A stretch of DNA of 64,000 nucleotides from Alkalibacterium pelagium (GCF_900109325.1 NZ_FNZU01000004.1:154979-218978), one strand, 5' to 3'; positions 7,510 to 17,933 are shown, numbered from the stretch's first letter. Numbers and translations are program-made. Notes: generated by a model not told the origin, from the letters alone.

Positions 7510-8448
7510 GTGTTGAAATTTTTAGGTAAGCGACTAGTACAGACTATTCCAGTACTGATTGGGGTTACCGTACTGACTTTCAGTATGATGCTTCTAATCC
7601 CTGGAGACCCGGCCCAGATTATGGCTGGAGAGAGTGCTTCTCCTGCACAGCTCGAAGCAGCGAGAGAACGTCTGGGATTAAATGATCCTGTTCCAGTCCA
7701 GTACTATAATTATGTCAGCGGTGTAGTAAGAGGCGATTTAGGCAGCTCGATCCGAAGTGGGAGAGCAGTGTCTACAGAAGTGTTTGGACGACTGGCTCCC
7801 ACTGTGGAGCTGGCATTTTACAGTACGCTGGTGTCGGTATTTATCGGGCTGATTGCAGGAGTCGTATCAGCTGTCCGGCGGTATACATTTATCGACTCCA
7901 CGCTCATGATCGGTGCGCTGTTTGGTCTGTCCATGCCTAACTTCTGGCTGGGACTCATGCTTATCCAGTGGCTGGTCATAGGGACAGGCTGGTTCCAGGG
8001 GTTCGGCTGGTTCCAGGCTTCAGGATGGGGCACCCCTCAGCAGATGATCCTGCCTGTCATCACATTAGGAACGGCCGGTTCAGCAATCATTGCCCGAATG
8101 ACACGGTCAAGTATGCTTGAGGTCATTGAGCAGGATTACATTCAAACGGCACGCGCAAAAGGTGTCAGTGAGAAAAAAGTCATCTACAAGCATGCATTAC
8201 GTAATGCAATGGTGCCTGTAGTTACTGTCGTAGGCCTTCAGTTCGGGTCGCTTCTAGGTGGAGCGGTCATCACAGAGACGGTATTCGCCATAAATGGATT
8301 GGGACGACTGATCATCAACTCCATCCGGGCAAGGGACTTTCCGATTGTCCAGGGAGGGGTACTGGTCTTTGCCTTCCTCTTTGTTTTCGTAAATATACTG
8401 GTTGATATCATCTATCGTCTGCTCAATAAACGTATTGACCTGAATTAA
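7510..8448 (+). CDS. Peptide ABC transporter permease, DppB/OppB type
   Basis: A 312-residue six-span permease. It starts with the family pattern LKFLGKRLVQTIPVLIGVTVLTF and has MLLIPGDPAQIMAG at about residue 30, the EAA loop YIQTARAKGVSEKKVIYKHALRN near residue 210, and the C-terminal segment DFPIVQGGVLVFAFLFVFVNILVD. It forms the translocation pore with the DppC-type subunit. The start is GTG at 7510, eight bases after AAGAGG; a TTG follows immediately and could be used instead. Confidence 0.9.
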   Translation: MLKFLGKRLVQTIPVLIGVTVLTFSMMLLIPGDPAQIMAGESASPAQLEAARERLGLNDPVPVQYYNYVSGVVRGDLGSSIRSGRAVSTEVFGRLAPTVELAFYSTLVSVFIGLIAGVVSAVRRYTFIDSTLMIGALFGLSMPNFWLGLMLIQWLVIGTGWFQGFGWFQASGWGTPQQMILPVITLGTAGSAIIARMTRSSMLEVIEQDYIQTARAKGVSEKKVIYKHALRNAMVPVVTVVGLQFGSLLGGAVITETVFAINGLGRLIINSIRARDFPIVQGGVLVFAFLFVFVNILVDIIYRLLNKRIDLN

Positions 8449-8525
8449 ATATGAATAGAAAAATTAAACGGGCCATCGACTAAACTGCCCGAGCATAGAT
8501 TGTGTATTCGAGAGGATGAAGAAAC

Positions 8526-10253
8526 GTGCAAGAAAAATTACTTGAAGTAGAAAATCTAAGAATTTCATTTTCTACTGGAGATTCCCTTCTGGAAGTGGTA
8601 TCAGATGTATCATTCGACATTGACCACGGACAGACGATCGGAATCGTGGGCGAATCTGGAAGTGGAAAGAGCGTGTCCGCCCGTGCCATAATGCAGCTGT
8701 TGGGAAATAATGCAGAGGTTGGCTCTGAAAGCGTCATTAAGTTCAACGGGGAAGACATTTTAAGCAAGTCAGAAAAAGAAATGAGAAGAATTCGAGGAAA
8801 TGACATCGGTATGATTTTCCAGGACCCGATGACCTCACTGAACCCTACGATGAAAGTTGGGAAACAGATTTCCGAAACGATTCGTATTCATGAAAATGCA
8901 TCAAAGAAAGAAGCAGCTGCTAGAGCTAAAGAAATCATGCGTCTTGTTGGGATCCCAAACGTTGATGAACGATTTGATCAGTATCCCTTTGAGTTTTCTG
9001 GTGGAATGAGACAGCGGATCATCATTGCCATTGCATTGGCTTGTAGTCCGAAACTGCTGATTGCAGATGAACCGACAACTGCCTTAGATGTAACGATTCA
9101 GGCTCAAATCCTGGACTTGTTGAAAGATATTCAGGAAAAAACAGGGACATCTATCTTGCTGATCACTCACGACTTCGGTGTAGTTGCCAATATGTGTGAG
9201 AAAATCGTTGTTATGAATCAGGGACGAGTAGTTGAAAGTGGAACGACTAGTGAAATATTTACGTCACCCAAAGAAGATTACACAAAGAAACTGCTGGCGG
9301 CCATCCCTAATCTGCATGAAGAAAAATCACCTGAGTCAAAAGAGAAGCTGATTCAGATTTATTCCGGTACGCGAGAAAAACTGATGGAAGTCAACAAGCT
9401 GGCAAAGCATTTCCCTATTGGACGAAAGAACACATTAAAAGCTGTTGACAGCATATCGTTTGATATTTATAAAGGAGAGACGCTTGGACTGGTAGGGGAG
9501 TCCGGATCAGGAAAGTCTACTACTGGACGAACACTTCTCCGCCTGCACGAAGCAACGAGTGGGGAAACTTTTTTTGAGGGAGAAGACCTGAATACCTATA
9601 AGAAGAAACAGATGAAAGAAATGAGGAAAAAGGTCCAGTTTGTTTTCCAGGATCCGTATTCGTCATTAAATCCCCGCAAGAAAGTTGAAGATATCATTGG
9701 AGAAGCACTGGACATCCACAAACTGGCTAAAAGCAAGAAACTGCGCAGAGAACGTGTAGAAGAACTGCTTACTTTAGTTGGTCTGGATAAATCATTCAGC
9801 CAGCGCTTCCCACATGAATTTTCAGGGGGGCAGCGTCAACGTATCGGTATCGCAAGAGCTCTAGCTGTTGAACCGGAATTCATTGTCCTTGACGAACCCT
9901 TATCTGCTCTGGATGCATCCGTCCAGCTGACAATAGTGGATCTTCTAGAAGAGCTGCAGCGCAAACTGAATCTGACTTATCTCTTTATTGCTCACGATCT
10001 GGCAACCGTCAAAAAATTGTCTGATCGAGTAGCGGTTATGTACAAAGGTCAGATCGTCGAGCTGACTGATTCAGAAGAACTCTTTACAAATCCGATGCAT
10101 AATTACACAAGGAAATTGCTGTCAGCAATACCTGTACCAGATCCGCACTATACGGCAACGGATGCGTCATTTTCACATGACGATTCAGTCGAAATATCTC
10201 TAGAAGGCCAAACATTACAGGAAGTGAAAGCAAATCACTGGGTCATGCAGTAA
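8526..10253 (+). CDS. Peptide ABC transporter ATPase with two fused nucleotide-binding domains
   Basis: A 575-residue protein that joins a DppD-like domain (about 1-260) and a DppF-like domain (about 275-560), as in E. coli GsiA. Both domains have a Walker A ([11 protein letters not shown] and [11 protein letters not shown]), signature motifs (FSGGMRQRI and FSGGQRQRI) and Walker B with DEP. Both carry the oligopeptide-importer C-terminal pattern near [12 protein letters not shown] and [14 protein letters not shown]. It energises uptake of the ligand bound by the lipoprotein at 4570-6195. The start is GTG at 8526 after GAGAGGATGAAGAAAC, 77 bp after the permease gene. Confidence 0.92.
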   Translation: MQEKLLEVENLRISFSTGDSLLEVVSDVSFDIDHGQTIGIVGESGSGKSVSARAIMQLLGNNAEVGSESVIKFNGEDILSKSEKEMRRIRGNDIGMIFQDPMTSLNPTMKVGKQISETIRIHENASKKEAAARAKEIMRLVGIPNVDERFDQYPFEFSGGMRQRIIIAIALACSPKLLIADEPTTALDVTIQAQILDLLKDIQEKTGTSILLITHDFGVVANMCEKIVVMNQGRVVESGTTSEIFTSPKEDYTKKLLAAIPNLHEEKSPESKEKLIQIYSGTREKLMEVNKLAKHFPIGRKNTLKAVDSISFDIYKGETLGLVGESGSGKSTTGRTLLRLHEATSGETFFEGEDLNTYKKKQMKEMRKKVQFVFQDPYSSLNPRKKVEDIIGEALDIHKLAKSKKLRRERVEELLTLVGLDKSFSQRFPHEFSGGQRQRIGIARALAVEPEFIVLDEPLSALDASVQLTIVDLLEELQRKLNLTYLFIAHDLATVKKLSDRVAVMYKGQIVELTDSEELFTNPMHNYTRKLLSAIPVPDPHYTATDASFSHDDSVEISLEGQTLQEVKANHWVMQ

Positions 10254-10257
10254 ATTA

Positions 10258-10303
10258 AAACATGCACCCTATCAGGCGTAAAGACTGATAGGGTGCATGT
10301 TTA
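10258..10303. terminator. Bidirectional terminator
   Basis: A perfect long stem (AACATGCACCCTATCA against TGATAGGGTGCATGTT) lies between the convergent ATPase and XRE genes, with short A/T runs on both sides. Confidence 0.85.
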
Positions 10304-10304
10304 T

Positions 10305-11078
10305 TTATGATTCGTCGTTTGTGTCATGTTCTTCAGTCAGGTGCTCATCGACAAGATATAAGTCATCGATAGTCGATTCATCTAATACTCTGTGGTATTC
10401 AATGCCATCCTCATTTCTTATCAGCGTGCTGCTTAAACGAGTGAACTCGATACGTAAGCCTTGTGCAGAGACGACGTATGTCTCTTCCTCAACATCAACT
10501 TCCAAATTTCTGTAAGTATTTAGTCCATCTTCAAGTCCTCTAGCAACCCATGCTTCTTCGAAGTCTGCACGTTCTTCGTCTGATATGTTGGGATTTGTCA
10601 GTCTAGGGTCATATATATTCAGTATACCGGCTCTATTGTTATCGAATGAGATGAAAGACTGGTCAAGTTCTCGGGTAGGATCGTAGTGAACTTCCCATGT
10701 CGAATTATATATATCGCTAGGACTCAGGCCGTACTCATTTGTTTGTGTTGCCTGATGCTGTTGGAGACCCAGATAGACTAGGAAAATAGTTGCCGCTGTC
10801 AGCAGAAAACTAAGTACGATATTAATGTATTTTCTACGCTCACTCTTCTTAACTTTTTCCGTGATGTGATCCACTAAACGGGAATCTTCTTTGACAAGGT
10901 CATCCAAAGGTATATCATATATGTCACTCAATGTGACTAGGATGGTCAGATCCGGAAAGGTACGACCGACCTCCCAGCTCGAAATAGTCTGACGAGAGAC
11001 GTGAAGGGTATCTGCCAGCTCCTTTTGAGTTAGTCCTGCTTCAAGTCTTTTTTCTTTGAGTTTATTTCCTAGTTTCAT
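10305..11078 (-). CDS. XRE-family regulator with a membrane span and extracytoplasmic domain
   Basis: A 257-residue protein. Residues 1-62 are a Cro/C1-type helix-turn-helix (LTQKELADTLHVSRQTISSWE), 63-80 a charged linker, and about 86-104 one transmembrane helix (INIVLSFLLTAATIFLVYLGL). Residues 105-257 form a soluble domain with no motif I know. By the positive-inside rule the DNA-binding part is cytosolic and the C-terminal domain faces outward. This is the layout of one-component membrane-bound regulators, which could sense an envelope signal. The target is unknown; it may regulate itself or the kinase gene downstream of its promoter region. The ATG is preceded by AAAGGAGG. Confidence 0.8.
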   Translation of the reverse strand: MKLGNKLKEKRLEAGLTQKELADTLHVSRQTISSWEVGRTFPDLTILVTLSDIYDIPLDDLVKEDSRLVDHITEKVKKSERRKYINIVLSFLLTAATIFLVYLGLQQHQATQTNEYGLSPSDIYNSTWEVHYDPTRELDQSFISFDNNRAGILNIYDPRLTNPNISDEERADFEEAWVARGLEDGLNTYRNLEVDVEEETYVVSAQGLRIEFTRLSSTLIRNEDGIEYHRVLDESTIDDLYLVDEHLTEEHDTNDES

Positions 11079-11395
11079 TTATCTGCCTCCTTTAATGGCT
11101 TAATTTAATTGTATAATTAGCAATGGGATAAATCCAGCTACAGGATGTGGAAGGGACGAAAAAGCTTGTCATATCAGACGCTACAGTTTGTAGCAGTAGT
11201 CTAAAGATCAAATTATAGTCCCGGAAGAGTGTAATCAGCTATGGAGTCATGACCCTTTAACTAGTAGGATAGTATTATTTGTTGACCCATGTGAACTTAC
11301 CGAATAAAAGGACGATAAGATTGAGGTAATGTAAAAATAACAAATGATGGGATATGTTAGGTCTCATTTTTTATCGTGGAGTAAGGGAGGACGTT
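11079..11395. other. Divergent intergenic region
   Basis: A 317-bp gap between the divergent XRE and P-loop genes. It holds a small hairpin (GCTAC/GTAGC at about 11179-11194), a TAATT/AATTA dyad next to the XRE start, and a TTGACC about 100 bp before the P-loop gene with only a weak -10 partner. I see no gene in it. Confidence 0.4.
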
Positions 11396-11935
11396 ATGAA
11401 ACGCGTAACCATTGTAGGACCATCAGGATCGGGTAAGTCAACTTTAGCAAGGCAAGTAGGAAATCTATTTCATCTGCCTGTTTTTCATATGGATCAGCTC
11501 TTCTTTGATCCGGGGTGGGTTGAAAAATCAAAAGAAGAATTAGCTGAATTAGTAGAATCTATCTTAGAATCAAACGACGAATGGGTGATTGAAGGAAACT
11601 ATAACCGAACATTGAAGTCCAGACTGGCTCATAGTACTCACCTGATCATTTTAGATTATCCGAGGCATTTATATGTTTACCGAGTGATCAGGCGTTTATT
11701 TACTTCTTATGGGAAAGTAAGAGAAGATATGGCTCCTGGCTGCCCTGAAAGAATCGATCTTGCTTTTCTCAAGTATGTCTGGAACTTTAAAACCAAACGT
11801 CGGGATAAACTCTTACAGACTGTTCAGGCTCATTTACCGGAAACTTGCGAACTGACCGTTTTTAAAAATCCAACCGAATGCGAGCTTTACTTTAAAACAA
11901 TCCAGGAAAAAGAGAGTAATAATTATATGGGATAA
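11396..11935 (+). CDS. P-loop kinase-like protein (topology modulation/FlaR type)
   Basis: A 179-residue cytosolic nucleotide-binding protein. The Walker A GPSGSGKSTLA lies at residues 7-17. HMDQLFFDPGWV and WVIEGNYNRT follow, a pattern typical of adenylate-kinase-like proteins annotated as topology modulation protein or FlaR. A lid-like Arg-rich region (FKTKRRDKLL) lies near residue 140. The family is thought to phosphorylate nucleotides, but the true substrate is not established. The ATG at 11396 follows GGGAGG by five bases; an upstream in-frame codon at 11354 lacks a binding site. It is likely monocistronic. Confidence 0.8.
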   Translation: MKRVTIVGPSGSGKSTLARQVGNLFHLPVFHMDQLFFDPGWVEKSKEELAELVESILESNDEWVIEGNYNRTLKSRLAHSTHLIILDYPRHLYVYRVIRRLFTSYGKVREDMAPGCPERIDLAFLKYVWNFKTKRRDKLLQTVQAHLPETCELTVFKNPTECELYFKTIQEKESNNYMG

Positions 11936-12007
11936 AGTGTCATTAAGTGCTCGGACTTTCATAAATTACAGGCTTTAAAATTTAACAAGTGCTATTCCTA
12001 GTGGCTA

Positions 12008-12035
12008 TTCTTGGTAGGATAAATAAGGTTATGCT
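12008..12035 (+). promoter_or_regulatory. Candidate promoter of the phosphoketolase gene
   Basis: TTCTTG at 12008-12013 and TATGCT at 12030-12035 have a 16-bp spacer and lie about 60 bp before the start codon. A TCCTA/TAGGA dyad overlaps the -35 region. No cre site is apparent. Confidence 0.4.
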
Positions 12036-12095
12036 ACAGTAAACTAAAGTAGACCGAACGTAAACCCTTATAGAATCAGGAAAGGAGCCTTTTTT

Positions 12096-14468
12096 ATGAG
12101 TGAAGTCAATTACTCTTCTAAAGATTATCTGAATAAAGTGGATGCCTGGTGGCGGGCGGCGAATTATCTATCGATCGGACAGATTTATCTGAAAGACAAT
12201 CCTCTGCTCAAGCGTCCCTTAAAAAAAGAGGATATCAAAATCAACCCAATCGGGCATTGGGGGACTGTTCCAGGACAGAACTTTGTTTATGCCCACTTGA
12301 ATAGAGTCATCAATAAGTACGATCTGAACATGTTCTTCATTGAAGGACCAGGTCACGGCGGTCAAGTCATGGTGTCAAATGCCTATTTAGATGGAAGTTA
12401 CTCAGAAGTCTATCCAGATATTACAACTGACGAAGAGGGAATGGCAAAACTCTTTCAGCAGTTCTCTTTCCCTGGAGGAATAGGCTCTCATGCGGCTCCG
12501 GAGACACCAGGGTCGATTCACGAGGGTGGGGAGCTGGGTTACGCCCTGTCTCATGCGACAGGTGCGGTACTGGATCACCCTGATCTGATTGCTGCAGTTA
12601 CTATTGGTGACGGAGAAGCTGAAACTGGTGCATTGGCTACCTCCTGGTTCTCAAATGTCTTCATCAATCCCGTAACGGACGGGGCAGTCCTGCCTGTCCT
12701 GCATTTGAATGACTACAAAATTGCAAATCCGACGATTCTTTCGCGCAAGTCGGATGAAGAACTGACGAAATACTTTGAAGGTCTCGGCTGGACCCCTTTA
12801 TTTGTCGAAGGAAATGAACCAGACAGCATGCATCCGAAAATGGCTGACACATTGGATCAGGCGATCGAACAGATTCAGTCTATTCAAAAAAACGCGCGTC
12901 AAAAGTCGGCAGAAGATACTGAGATGCCGCACTGGCCGGTAGTTATTCTTCGCAGTCCAAAAGGATGGACGGGACCTGAAGAATGGGACGGCGAGCCGGT
13001 TGAAGGGACATTTCGTTCGCATCAGGTACCGATTCCTGCAGAGCAAGGAAGCATGGAATACAGCGAAGCGTTAACTGACTGGATGACCGCTTACCGACCG
13101 GATGAGCTCTTTGACGAAGAGGGCAAATTGATCGAAGAGTTGAAAGCTATCGCACCAAAAGGAAACAGACGGATGGGAGCCAATCCAGTAACCAATGGAG
13201 GCATCGATCCGAAACCATTGAAGATTCCTGACTGGCACAGACATGCACTTGAAATTTCTACGCCTGGAGCTGAAAAGGAAAAGGATATGATGGTGTTCGG
13301 TCGATTTGCCCGTGACATCATTGATGCAAATCCAGAAAATTTCCGGATCATCAGTACCGATGAACTGAAGTCCAATCGGCTGAATGAAGTCCTGGAGACG
13401 ACAGATCGCCAGTGGATGGAAGATATTGACGAACCGGAAGATGAAGCTCAGTCAAGTACCGGACGTGTGATCGATTCACAGTTGTCCGAGCATCAGGCTG
13501 AAGGCTGGATGGAAGGCTATGTGCTGACAGGCCGCCATGGGTTCTTTGTCAGTTATGAAGGCTTTCTGCGCATTGTCGATTCGATGCTGACGCAGCATTT
13601 TAAATGGATACGAAAAGCTGATGAACAGAAGTGGCGCCGCAAGTATCCGTCACTGAACATCATTGCGTCATCATCAGTTTTCCAGCAGGATCATAATGGC
13701 TATACGCACCAGGATCCTGGCATCAGCACGCATCTGGCCGACAAGAAGCGTGAATACATCAGAGCATACTTCCCGGCTGATGCCAATTCACTGATGGCTG
13801 TCATGAATAAAGTTCTGACCTCGACACAGAAAGTGAACCTCATTGTGTCAAGTAAGCATCCGCGTCCGCAGTTCTATTCAGCAGAAGAAGCAGAAGAGCT
13901 GGTCGACAAAGGACTTAAAGTGATCGACTGGGCAAGCGTCAATGACTCAGACGACCCGGATATCGTCATCGCCGCTGCCGGAACAGAACCGAATCTGGAA
14001 GCCCTGGCCGCGGTATCGATTCTGCACGAGGCCTATCCCGATTTGAGTATCCGATTCATCAACGTGGTGGATTTGTTAAAACTGGCCAGCCAGAAAAAGG
14101 ATTCACGTGGCTTGAGTGACGACGCCTTTAATAAGTTGTTTACTAAGGATAAACCTGTTCTCTTCGCTTTCCATGGGTATGAAGGGTTAATAAGAGACTT
14201 GTTTTTCGATAGAGAAAACAGACAGCTGATCACTCATGGCTACCGGGAAAATGGGAACGTGACGACGCCATTCGATATGCGAGTAGTCAATGAACTCGAC
14301 CGTTTCCATCTGGCGAAAGACGCTGTCCATGTAGTATACGGTGACCAGGCTGTAGATTTTGAAAACGAGATGGACCAGCTGCTGGACAAGCATTACCAGT
14401 ACATTCGAGAATACGGCGATGATATGCCCGAAGTGACCGAATGGAAATGGGAGCCTTTGGATAAATAG
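12096..14468 (+). CDS. xfp: Xylulose-5-phosphate/fructose-6-phosphate phosphoketolase
   Basis: A 790-residue thiamine-diphosphate enzyme that splits xylulose-5-P (and often fructose-6-P) with phosphate into acetyl-P plus glyceraldehyde-3-P or erythrose-4-P. It is the key step of heterolactic pentose and hexose use. Family signatures are [15 protein letters not shown] near residue 145, the ThDP/Mg motif [14 protein letters not shown] near 173, and [14 protein letters not shown] near 355. [15 protein letters not shown] near 530 carries the Glu/His environment of the second domain. The length is normal. AGGAAAGGAGCC precedes the ATG. A terminator follows, so the gene stands alone. Whether fructose-6-P is accepted cannot be read from the sequence. 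Confidence 0.96.
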   Translation: MSEVNYSSKDYLNKVDAWWRAANYLSIGQIYLKDNPLLKRPLKKEDIKINPIGHWGTVPGQNFVYAHLNRVINKYDLNMFFIEGPGHGGQVMVSNAYLDGSYSEVYPDITTDEEGMAKLFQQFSFPGGIGSHAAPETPGSIHEGGELGYALSHATGAVLDHPDLIAAVTIGDGEAETGALATSWFSNVFINPVTDGAVLPVLHLNDYKIANPTILSRKSDEELTKYFEGLGWTPLFVEGNEPDSMHPKMADTLDQAIEQIQSIQKNARQKSAEDTEMPHWPVVILRSPKGWTGPEEWDGEPVEGTFRSHQVPIPAEQGSMEYSEALTDWMTAYRPDELFDEEGKLIEELKAIAPKGNRRMGANPVTNGGIDPKPLKIPDWHRHALEISTPGAEKEKDMMVFGRFARDIIDANPENFRIISTDELKSNRLNEVLETTDRQWMEDIDEPEDEAQSSTGRVIDSQLSEHQAEGWMEGYVLTGRHGFFVSYEGFLRIVDSMLTQHFKWIRKADEQKWRRKYPSLNIIASSSVFQQDHNGYTHQDPGISTHLADKKREYIRAYFPADANSLMAVMNKVLTSTQKVNLIVSSKHPRPQFYSAEEAEELVDKGLKVIDWASVNDSDDPDIVIAAAGTEPNLEALAAVSILHEAYPDLSIRFINVVDLLKLASQKKDSRGLSDDAFNKLFTKDKPVLFAFHGYEGLIRDLFFDRENRQLITHGYRENGNVTTPFDMRVVNELDRFHLAKDAVHVVYGDQAVDFENEMDQLLDKHYQYIREYGDDMPEVTEWKWEPLDK

Positions 14469-14502
14469 GAATGTGAGAACTCGTCTATATTTAAAAAATA
14501 AC

Positions 14503-14543
14503 AGCCCACGATCTTCAGAGGAGACTGAAGGTCGTGGGCTTTA
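14503..14543. terminator. Terminator between convergent genes
   Basis: A stem of about 16 pairs (AGCCCACGATCTTCAG against CTGAAGGTCGTGGGCT) is followed by TTATG. It ends xfp and probably the convergent DUF898 gene. Confidence 0.75.
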
Positions 14544-14551
14544 TGTATGGA

Positions 14552-14896
14552 TTAACTGACAAAATGCGTGTGCTTGGCTTTCCAGTCTTCCAATTTAATG
14601 CGAACCCAGAAGCCGTAAATGCCGAATGTAATGATGGTCAGTGCCCACCACTTGATCCAGTTACCGAATAGTCCGGCTGCTGACCCTGAAAAGTGCAGAC
14701 GACGGCCGTCTATAACTGTGTGGTTGATCCGCCATCCAAAGAGTCTGCATAAACTCCAAGGATATAAGAGACCAAAAGATAAAACTGTAGCGATCAGGCC
14801 GAGAAGTGACCAGCCAATCAGCTGAAACAGCCCGCCATCAAAAAATGACTGCCGTCCATTTCTCTGTTCGAGTGCAGAACGTGTGCTTGTTTCCAT
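14552..14896 (-). CDS. DUF898-type membrane protein
   Basis: A 114-residue membrane protein with two or three spans (about residues 24-46 and 80-97). The FDGGLFQLIGW, YPWSLCRLFGWRINHTVIDGRRLHFSG and GFWVRIKLEDWKAKHTHF patterns match DUF898 (E. coli YjgN relatives). The function is unknown. The protein is about the size of a single family unit. The start follows GAGGTGG. No partner is evident: the neighbours are the convergent xfp and a downstream-facing oxidoreductase separated by more than 120 bp. Confidence 0.75.
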   Translation of the reverse strand: METSTRSALEQRNGRQSFFDGGLFQLIGWSLLGLIATVLSFGLLYPWSLCRLFGWRINHTVIDGRRLHFSGSAAGLFGNWIKWWALTIITFGIYGFWVRIKLEDWKAKHTHFVS

Positions 14897-15020
14897 GTAG
14901 CATCCACCTCGTATGTATAATAATATGTACAGATTCAGTATACAACAAGTTCAGCACTACACAATAGTTAAAGAGCAAAAAAGTACTGATTAGAGTACTT
15001 TTTGCTCTTTCTATTATTAA

Positions 15021-16562
15021 TTACTCCATCTTTTTCAGTGGTTTCACAGCTGGCCCTTCCAGAACCTCTCCCTCATAAGAAAAGCGGGAGCCGTGACATG
15101 GGCAGTCCCAGGATCGTTCTCCGTCGTTCCAGTCGAGCCCGCAACCCATATGCGTACAGGTGGTTTTGACTAGATGAACAGTTCCGTCTTTGTCACGATA
15201 GCCGCCGACTTTCTTGCCGTCAACTGAGACAAAGCCGCCTTCATCTGGGCGCAGTTGGTCAGGGGTCTTGTGCGGCCGCTTGGCTTTGGTCCAGACAAAG
15301 TCTTTACTGACAGACACATTCTTCTTAGCGAACTGGCCGGCATCTTTCAGTTTCAGCTTGCTGCGCAATGGATTCAAGAGACCGGAGTAGGCATTTGGAC
15401 GGTCCAAGAGTTGATCAGTCAGTACTTTGGCAGCCGTAGCACCCATTGCCATTCCCCATTTATTGAAGCCGGTTGCGACATACGTATTGCCTGAAAGAAG
15501 CGACATCTGTCCGACATAAGGCACTTTATCCAGCGTCGTCATGTCTTGCGCCGACCAGTGATTGCGGACAGTCTTAAGGTCGAAGTGGTCTTTTCCGTAA
15601 GATTCCAGATTGGTGTAATGTTCCTGATTAGGCACGCTGCTTTTCCCAGTCTGATGCCCTTCTCCGCCAATCAGCAGTAATGTTTCACCATCATCATTTT
15701 CGACTGAACGCAGAGAACGACTTGGTGATTCAGCATTGATGTACATGCCTTCAGGGATCGGTCCGCCAACATCTGCCAACAGACCATATGAGCGTTTGAT
15801 CGTCAGTTTTGAAAAATACAGCCCGTTGAAGTCGTTGAATGGATAATGTGTAGCAACGACGATTTTCTTGCAGTCGATGACTGAGCCATGTTCCGTCAGG
15901 AGGCCTGTTTTCTTTTTCAGCTGACTGACTACGCGAGTCTGCTCGTATATTTTTCCTCCGAGGCGAATGGTTTCTTCCACAAGTCCAGCGAGGAATTTCA
16001 CAGGATGAAACTGAGCCTGGCCAGTCATGGTCAATGCTGCGGTCGTGCTGAATGGGAGCTCCCTTACTTGTCCCAGTGTCAGAAACCCGTCGATCCCCAA
16101 TTCAGCATAAGCACGGGATTCTTTCTCGATCTGTTTTTTCCCTTTTTCAGTTGTTGAGAAAACAATGGCATCTCTCTCGTCAAGGTCACAGCCGATTCCT
16201 AATTGCTCAGCTGTCTGTCTGACAAAACGCAGGCCATCCATGTTAGCGTCGTAATAGAGTCGGGCTTTATCTTCGTTGAACGTGCTGATCAGTTCGTCAT
16301 AAATAAGAGAGTGCTGAGCCGTCAGTTTGGCCGTCGTATTACCGGTCACTCCGGTAAGCAGGTCTCTTGCTTCGACAAGGGTAACGTCCTTTCCCTCTTT
16401 AGCCAGCAGATAGGCGGTAATGATTCCGACAATCCCGCCGCCTACAACGGCAAATTCAGTTGTCACGTCGTCCTGAAGTGATGGGAAATGAGGAACGGGA
16501 TGTTTAAGCCAGTAGGAATTAGGAAACTGCGAGAAGGAAGAATCAGTATAGTCATTTGCCAT
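15021..16562 (-). CDS. FAD-dependent oxidoreductase with C-terminal Rieske [2Fe-2S] domain
   Basis: A 513-residue cytosolic flavoprotein. A dinucleotide-binding fold (VVGGGIVGIITAYLLAKEGKD, about residues 37-57) opens a DAO-type domain related to glycine oxidase and reaching about residue 400. A VATGFNKWGMAMG segment supplies the second FAD contact. The C-terminal 85 residues are a Rieske domain with CTHMGC and CPCHGSRF, so both Cys-x-His pairs that hold the cluster are intact. Such fusions occur in Firmicutes (B. subtilis YhfW is similar), but the electron donor, acceptor and substrate are unknown. The start follows AGAGGTGG. It is probably monocistronic. Confidence 0.88.
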   Translation of the reverse strand: MANDYTDSSFSQFPNSYWLKHPVPHFPSLQDDVTTEFAVVGGGIVGIITAYLLAKEGKDVTLVEARDLLTGVTGNTTAKLTAQHSLIYDELISTFNEDKARLYYDANMDGLRFVRQTAEQLGIGCDLDERDAIVFSTTEKGKKQIEKESRAYAELGIDGFLTLGQVRELPFSTTAALTMTGQAQFHPVKFLAGLVEETIRLGGKIYEQTRVVSQLKKKTGLLTEHGSVIDCKKIVVATHYPFNDFNGLYFSKLTIKRSYGLLADVGGPIPEGMYINAESPSRSLRSVENDDGETLLLIGGEGHQTGKSSVPNQEHYTNLESYGKDHFDLKTVRNHWSAQDMTTLDKVPYVGQMSLLSGNTYVATGFNKWGMAMGATAAKVLTDQLLDRPNAYSGLLNPLRSKLKLKDAGQFAKKNVSVSKDFVWTKAKRPHKTPDQLRPDEGGFVSVDGKKVGGYRDKDGTVHLVKTTCTHMGCGLDWNDGERSWDCPCHGSRFSYEGEVLEGPAVKPLKKME

Positions 16563-16800
16563 AATACAGCCACCTCTTTTTATAGTCTAAGTACGAGTTT
16601 ATGTTTCCTAGAGTATAGCACTCTCGATTTTTAAAAGAAAAGGATAACCCTATTGTAAGGCATAGGAGAGGGGGGAGATACAATCACATATTATTACTTA
16701 TAATTAACAATTTCTATTTTTAGTAGTTACAGCATCTAAAGAATAAGCTACAATAAGCGTATCAAAGTATCTATTCTGAAAAGAAAGGAGGAAAAATATT

Positions 16801-17067
16801 ATGGAAGTCGCACCTATACTGACTCAACCGCTAAGTCTAGTTCTTCTAATATTTGTAGGAGCACTGGTACTGCGCCATTTCACACATAGGGGAGCCAAGA
16901 TTAAGGCTAAACACCTGCAGTCTGAAGGGGAAAACAATCAGACAGTTGATACAAAAAGCTTGATTAACTATGTAAGCGAAATGAACGAGCTGACCCAGGC
17001 ATCATTTTTTGTTTATTTTCTTCTTTTTATCTCTGCCATAGTTCTGGCATTCTACATTTATAATTAA
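16801..17067 (+). CDS. Small two-span membrane protein
   Basis: An 88-residue protein with hydrophobic helices at about 10-25 (PLSLVLLIFVGALVLRHF) and 67-86 (ASFFVYFLLFISAIVLAFYIY) separated by a polar loop. The GAAAGGAGG upstream of the ATG is strong, so I take it as a real gene. I recognise no family. It lies between the divergent FAD/Rieske gene and the SRAP gene, 118 bp before the latter, and need not be co-transcribed with it. Confidence 0.65.
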   Translation: MEVAPILTQPLSLVLLIFVGALVLRHFTHRGAKIKAKHLQSEGENNQTVDTKSLINYVSEMNELTQASFFVYFLLFISAIVLAFYIYN

Positions 17068-17185
17068 TCAGCTAATAATTTCAGTAGAAAACCTTCCTGG
17101 CCGATCGAAGCAGCTGTTTCTGATAGAATAGAAAGAGATACATAGATCAAACTGCCAGCGAATAAGGTCTAAAGGAGGGACTTCC

Positions 17186-17791
17186 ATGTGCGGAAGATAT
17201 GGACTGACGGTCTCAAAAGAAGAATTGATTGAAAGGTACCACCTCGATCAGGATGCGTACACATTAGGGGACTATTCATTTGAGGAAAAGGAAGAGATTT
17301 TTCCGACGACCAGCAATATTGTCCTGCTACCGAATAAGAAACTCTATCTAGTCAAGTGGGGCTTCACTCCAGGATTTGCAAAACGGCCGCTGATCAATGC
17401 CCGTTCAGAAAGTATACTGGAGAAGAAAACCTTTAAAGAGCCGTTTATTAGTAAACGGTGCCTCGTGCCTGCAAGTTACTTTTTTGAGTGGCAGTCAGTA
17501 GAAGGTCAGAAGAAAAAAGACAAGAAGCGCATCGCAGTTAGCGATCTGTCGGTCTTTTCAATGGCAGGCGTGTGTGAACGCTACGAGGATGAGGATGGAA
17601 ACAGCATACTGACCTTTGCGATCCTCACAACTGAAGCGAATGACCAGGTGAGACCGATCCATGACCGCATGCCGGTCATTCTGGAGCCTGAACAGGAACA
17701 GCTGTATCTTGATCTCGAAGCTGATCCCGAAAAGGTACACGACCTGCTTAAACCCATCGATAAAAAGTTAGTGATTGAAGACAGCCAGTAA
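17186..17791 (+). CDS. SRAP-domain protein (HMCES/YedK family)
   Basis: A 201-residue SRAP protein. After removal of the first Met, Cys2 (MCGRYG) is the catalytic residue that makes a thiazolidine crosslink to abasic sites in single-stranded DNA and so protects them from strand breakage. INARSE near residue 74, the FFEW strand, and the His in HDRMPVIL near 159 are the other conserved active-site parts. The length is usual. The ATG follows AAAGGAGGG. It is not part of an obvious operon, and no LexA-type box was noticed upstream. Confidence 0.92.
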   Translation: MCGRYGLTVSKEELIERYHLDQDAYTLGDYSFEEKEEIFPTTSNIVLLPNKKLYLVKWGFTPGFAKRPLINARSESILEKKTFKEPFISKRCLVPASYFFEWQSVEGQKKKDKKRIAVSDLSVFSMAGVCERYEDEDGNSILTFAILTTEANDQVRPIHDRMPVILEPEQEQLYLDLEADPEKVHDLLKPIDKKLVIEDSQ

Positions 17792-17819
17792 CAGTTGAGT
17801 TTAGAGCATCTTGAGCAGC

Positions 17820-17933
17820 TGAACTGTATTCTACTTGATGTATAATGTAGTACAGTCTATCTTCTCCCTCATAAACTGAACCAATCCGAGGATGGATAGA
17901 GTACAGACTAAAGCTTAACGCGTAAACTTTAGT
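17820..17933. other. Structured intergenic segment
   Basis: Two inverted repeats lie in the 258-bp gap between the SRAP gene and the convergent VOC gene. One at about 17820-17855 pairs AACTGTA with TACAGT-type arms; one at 17907-17933 pairs ACTAAAG with CTTTAGT. Neither has a T tract. No gene is visible. Confidence 0.35.
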
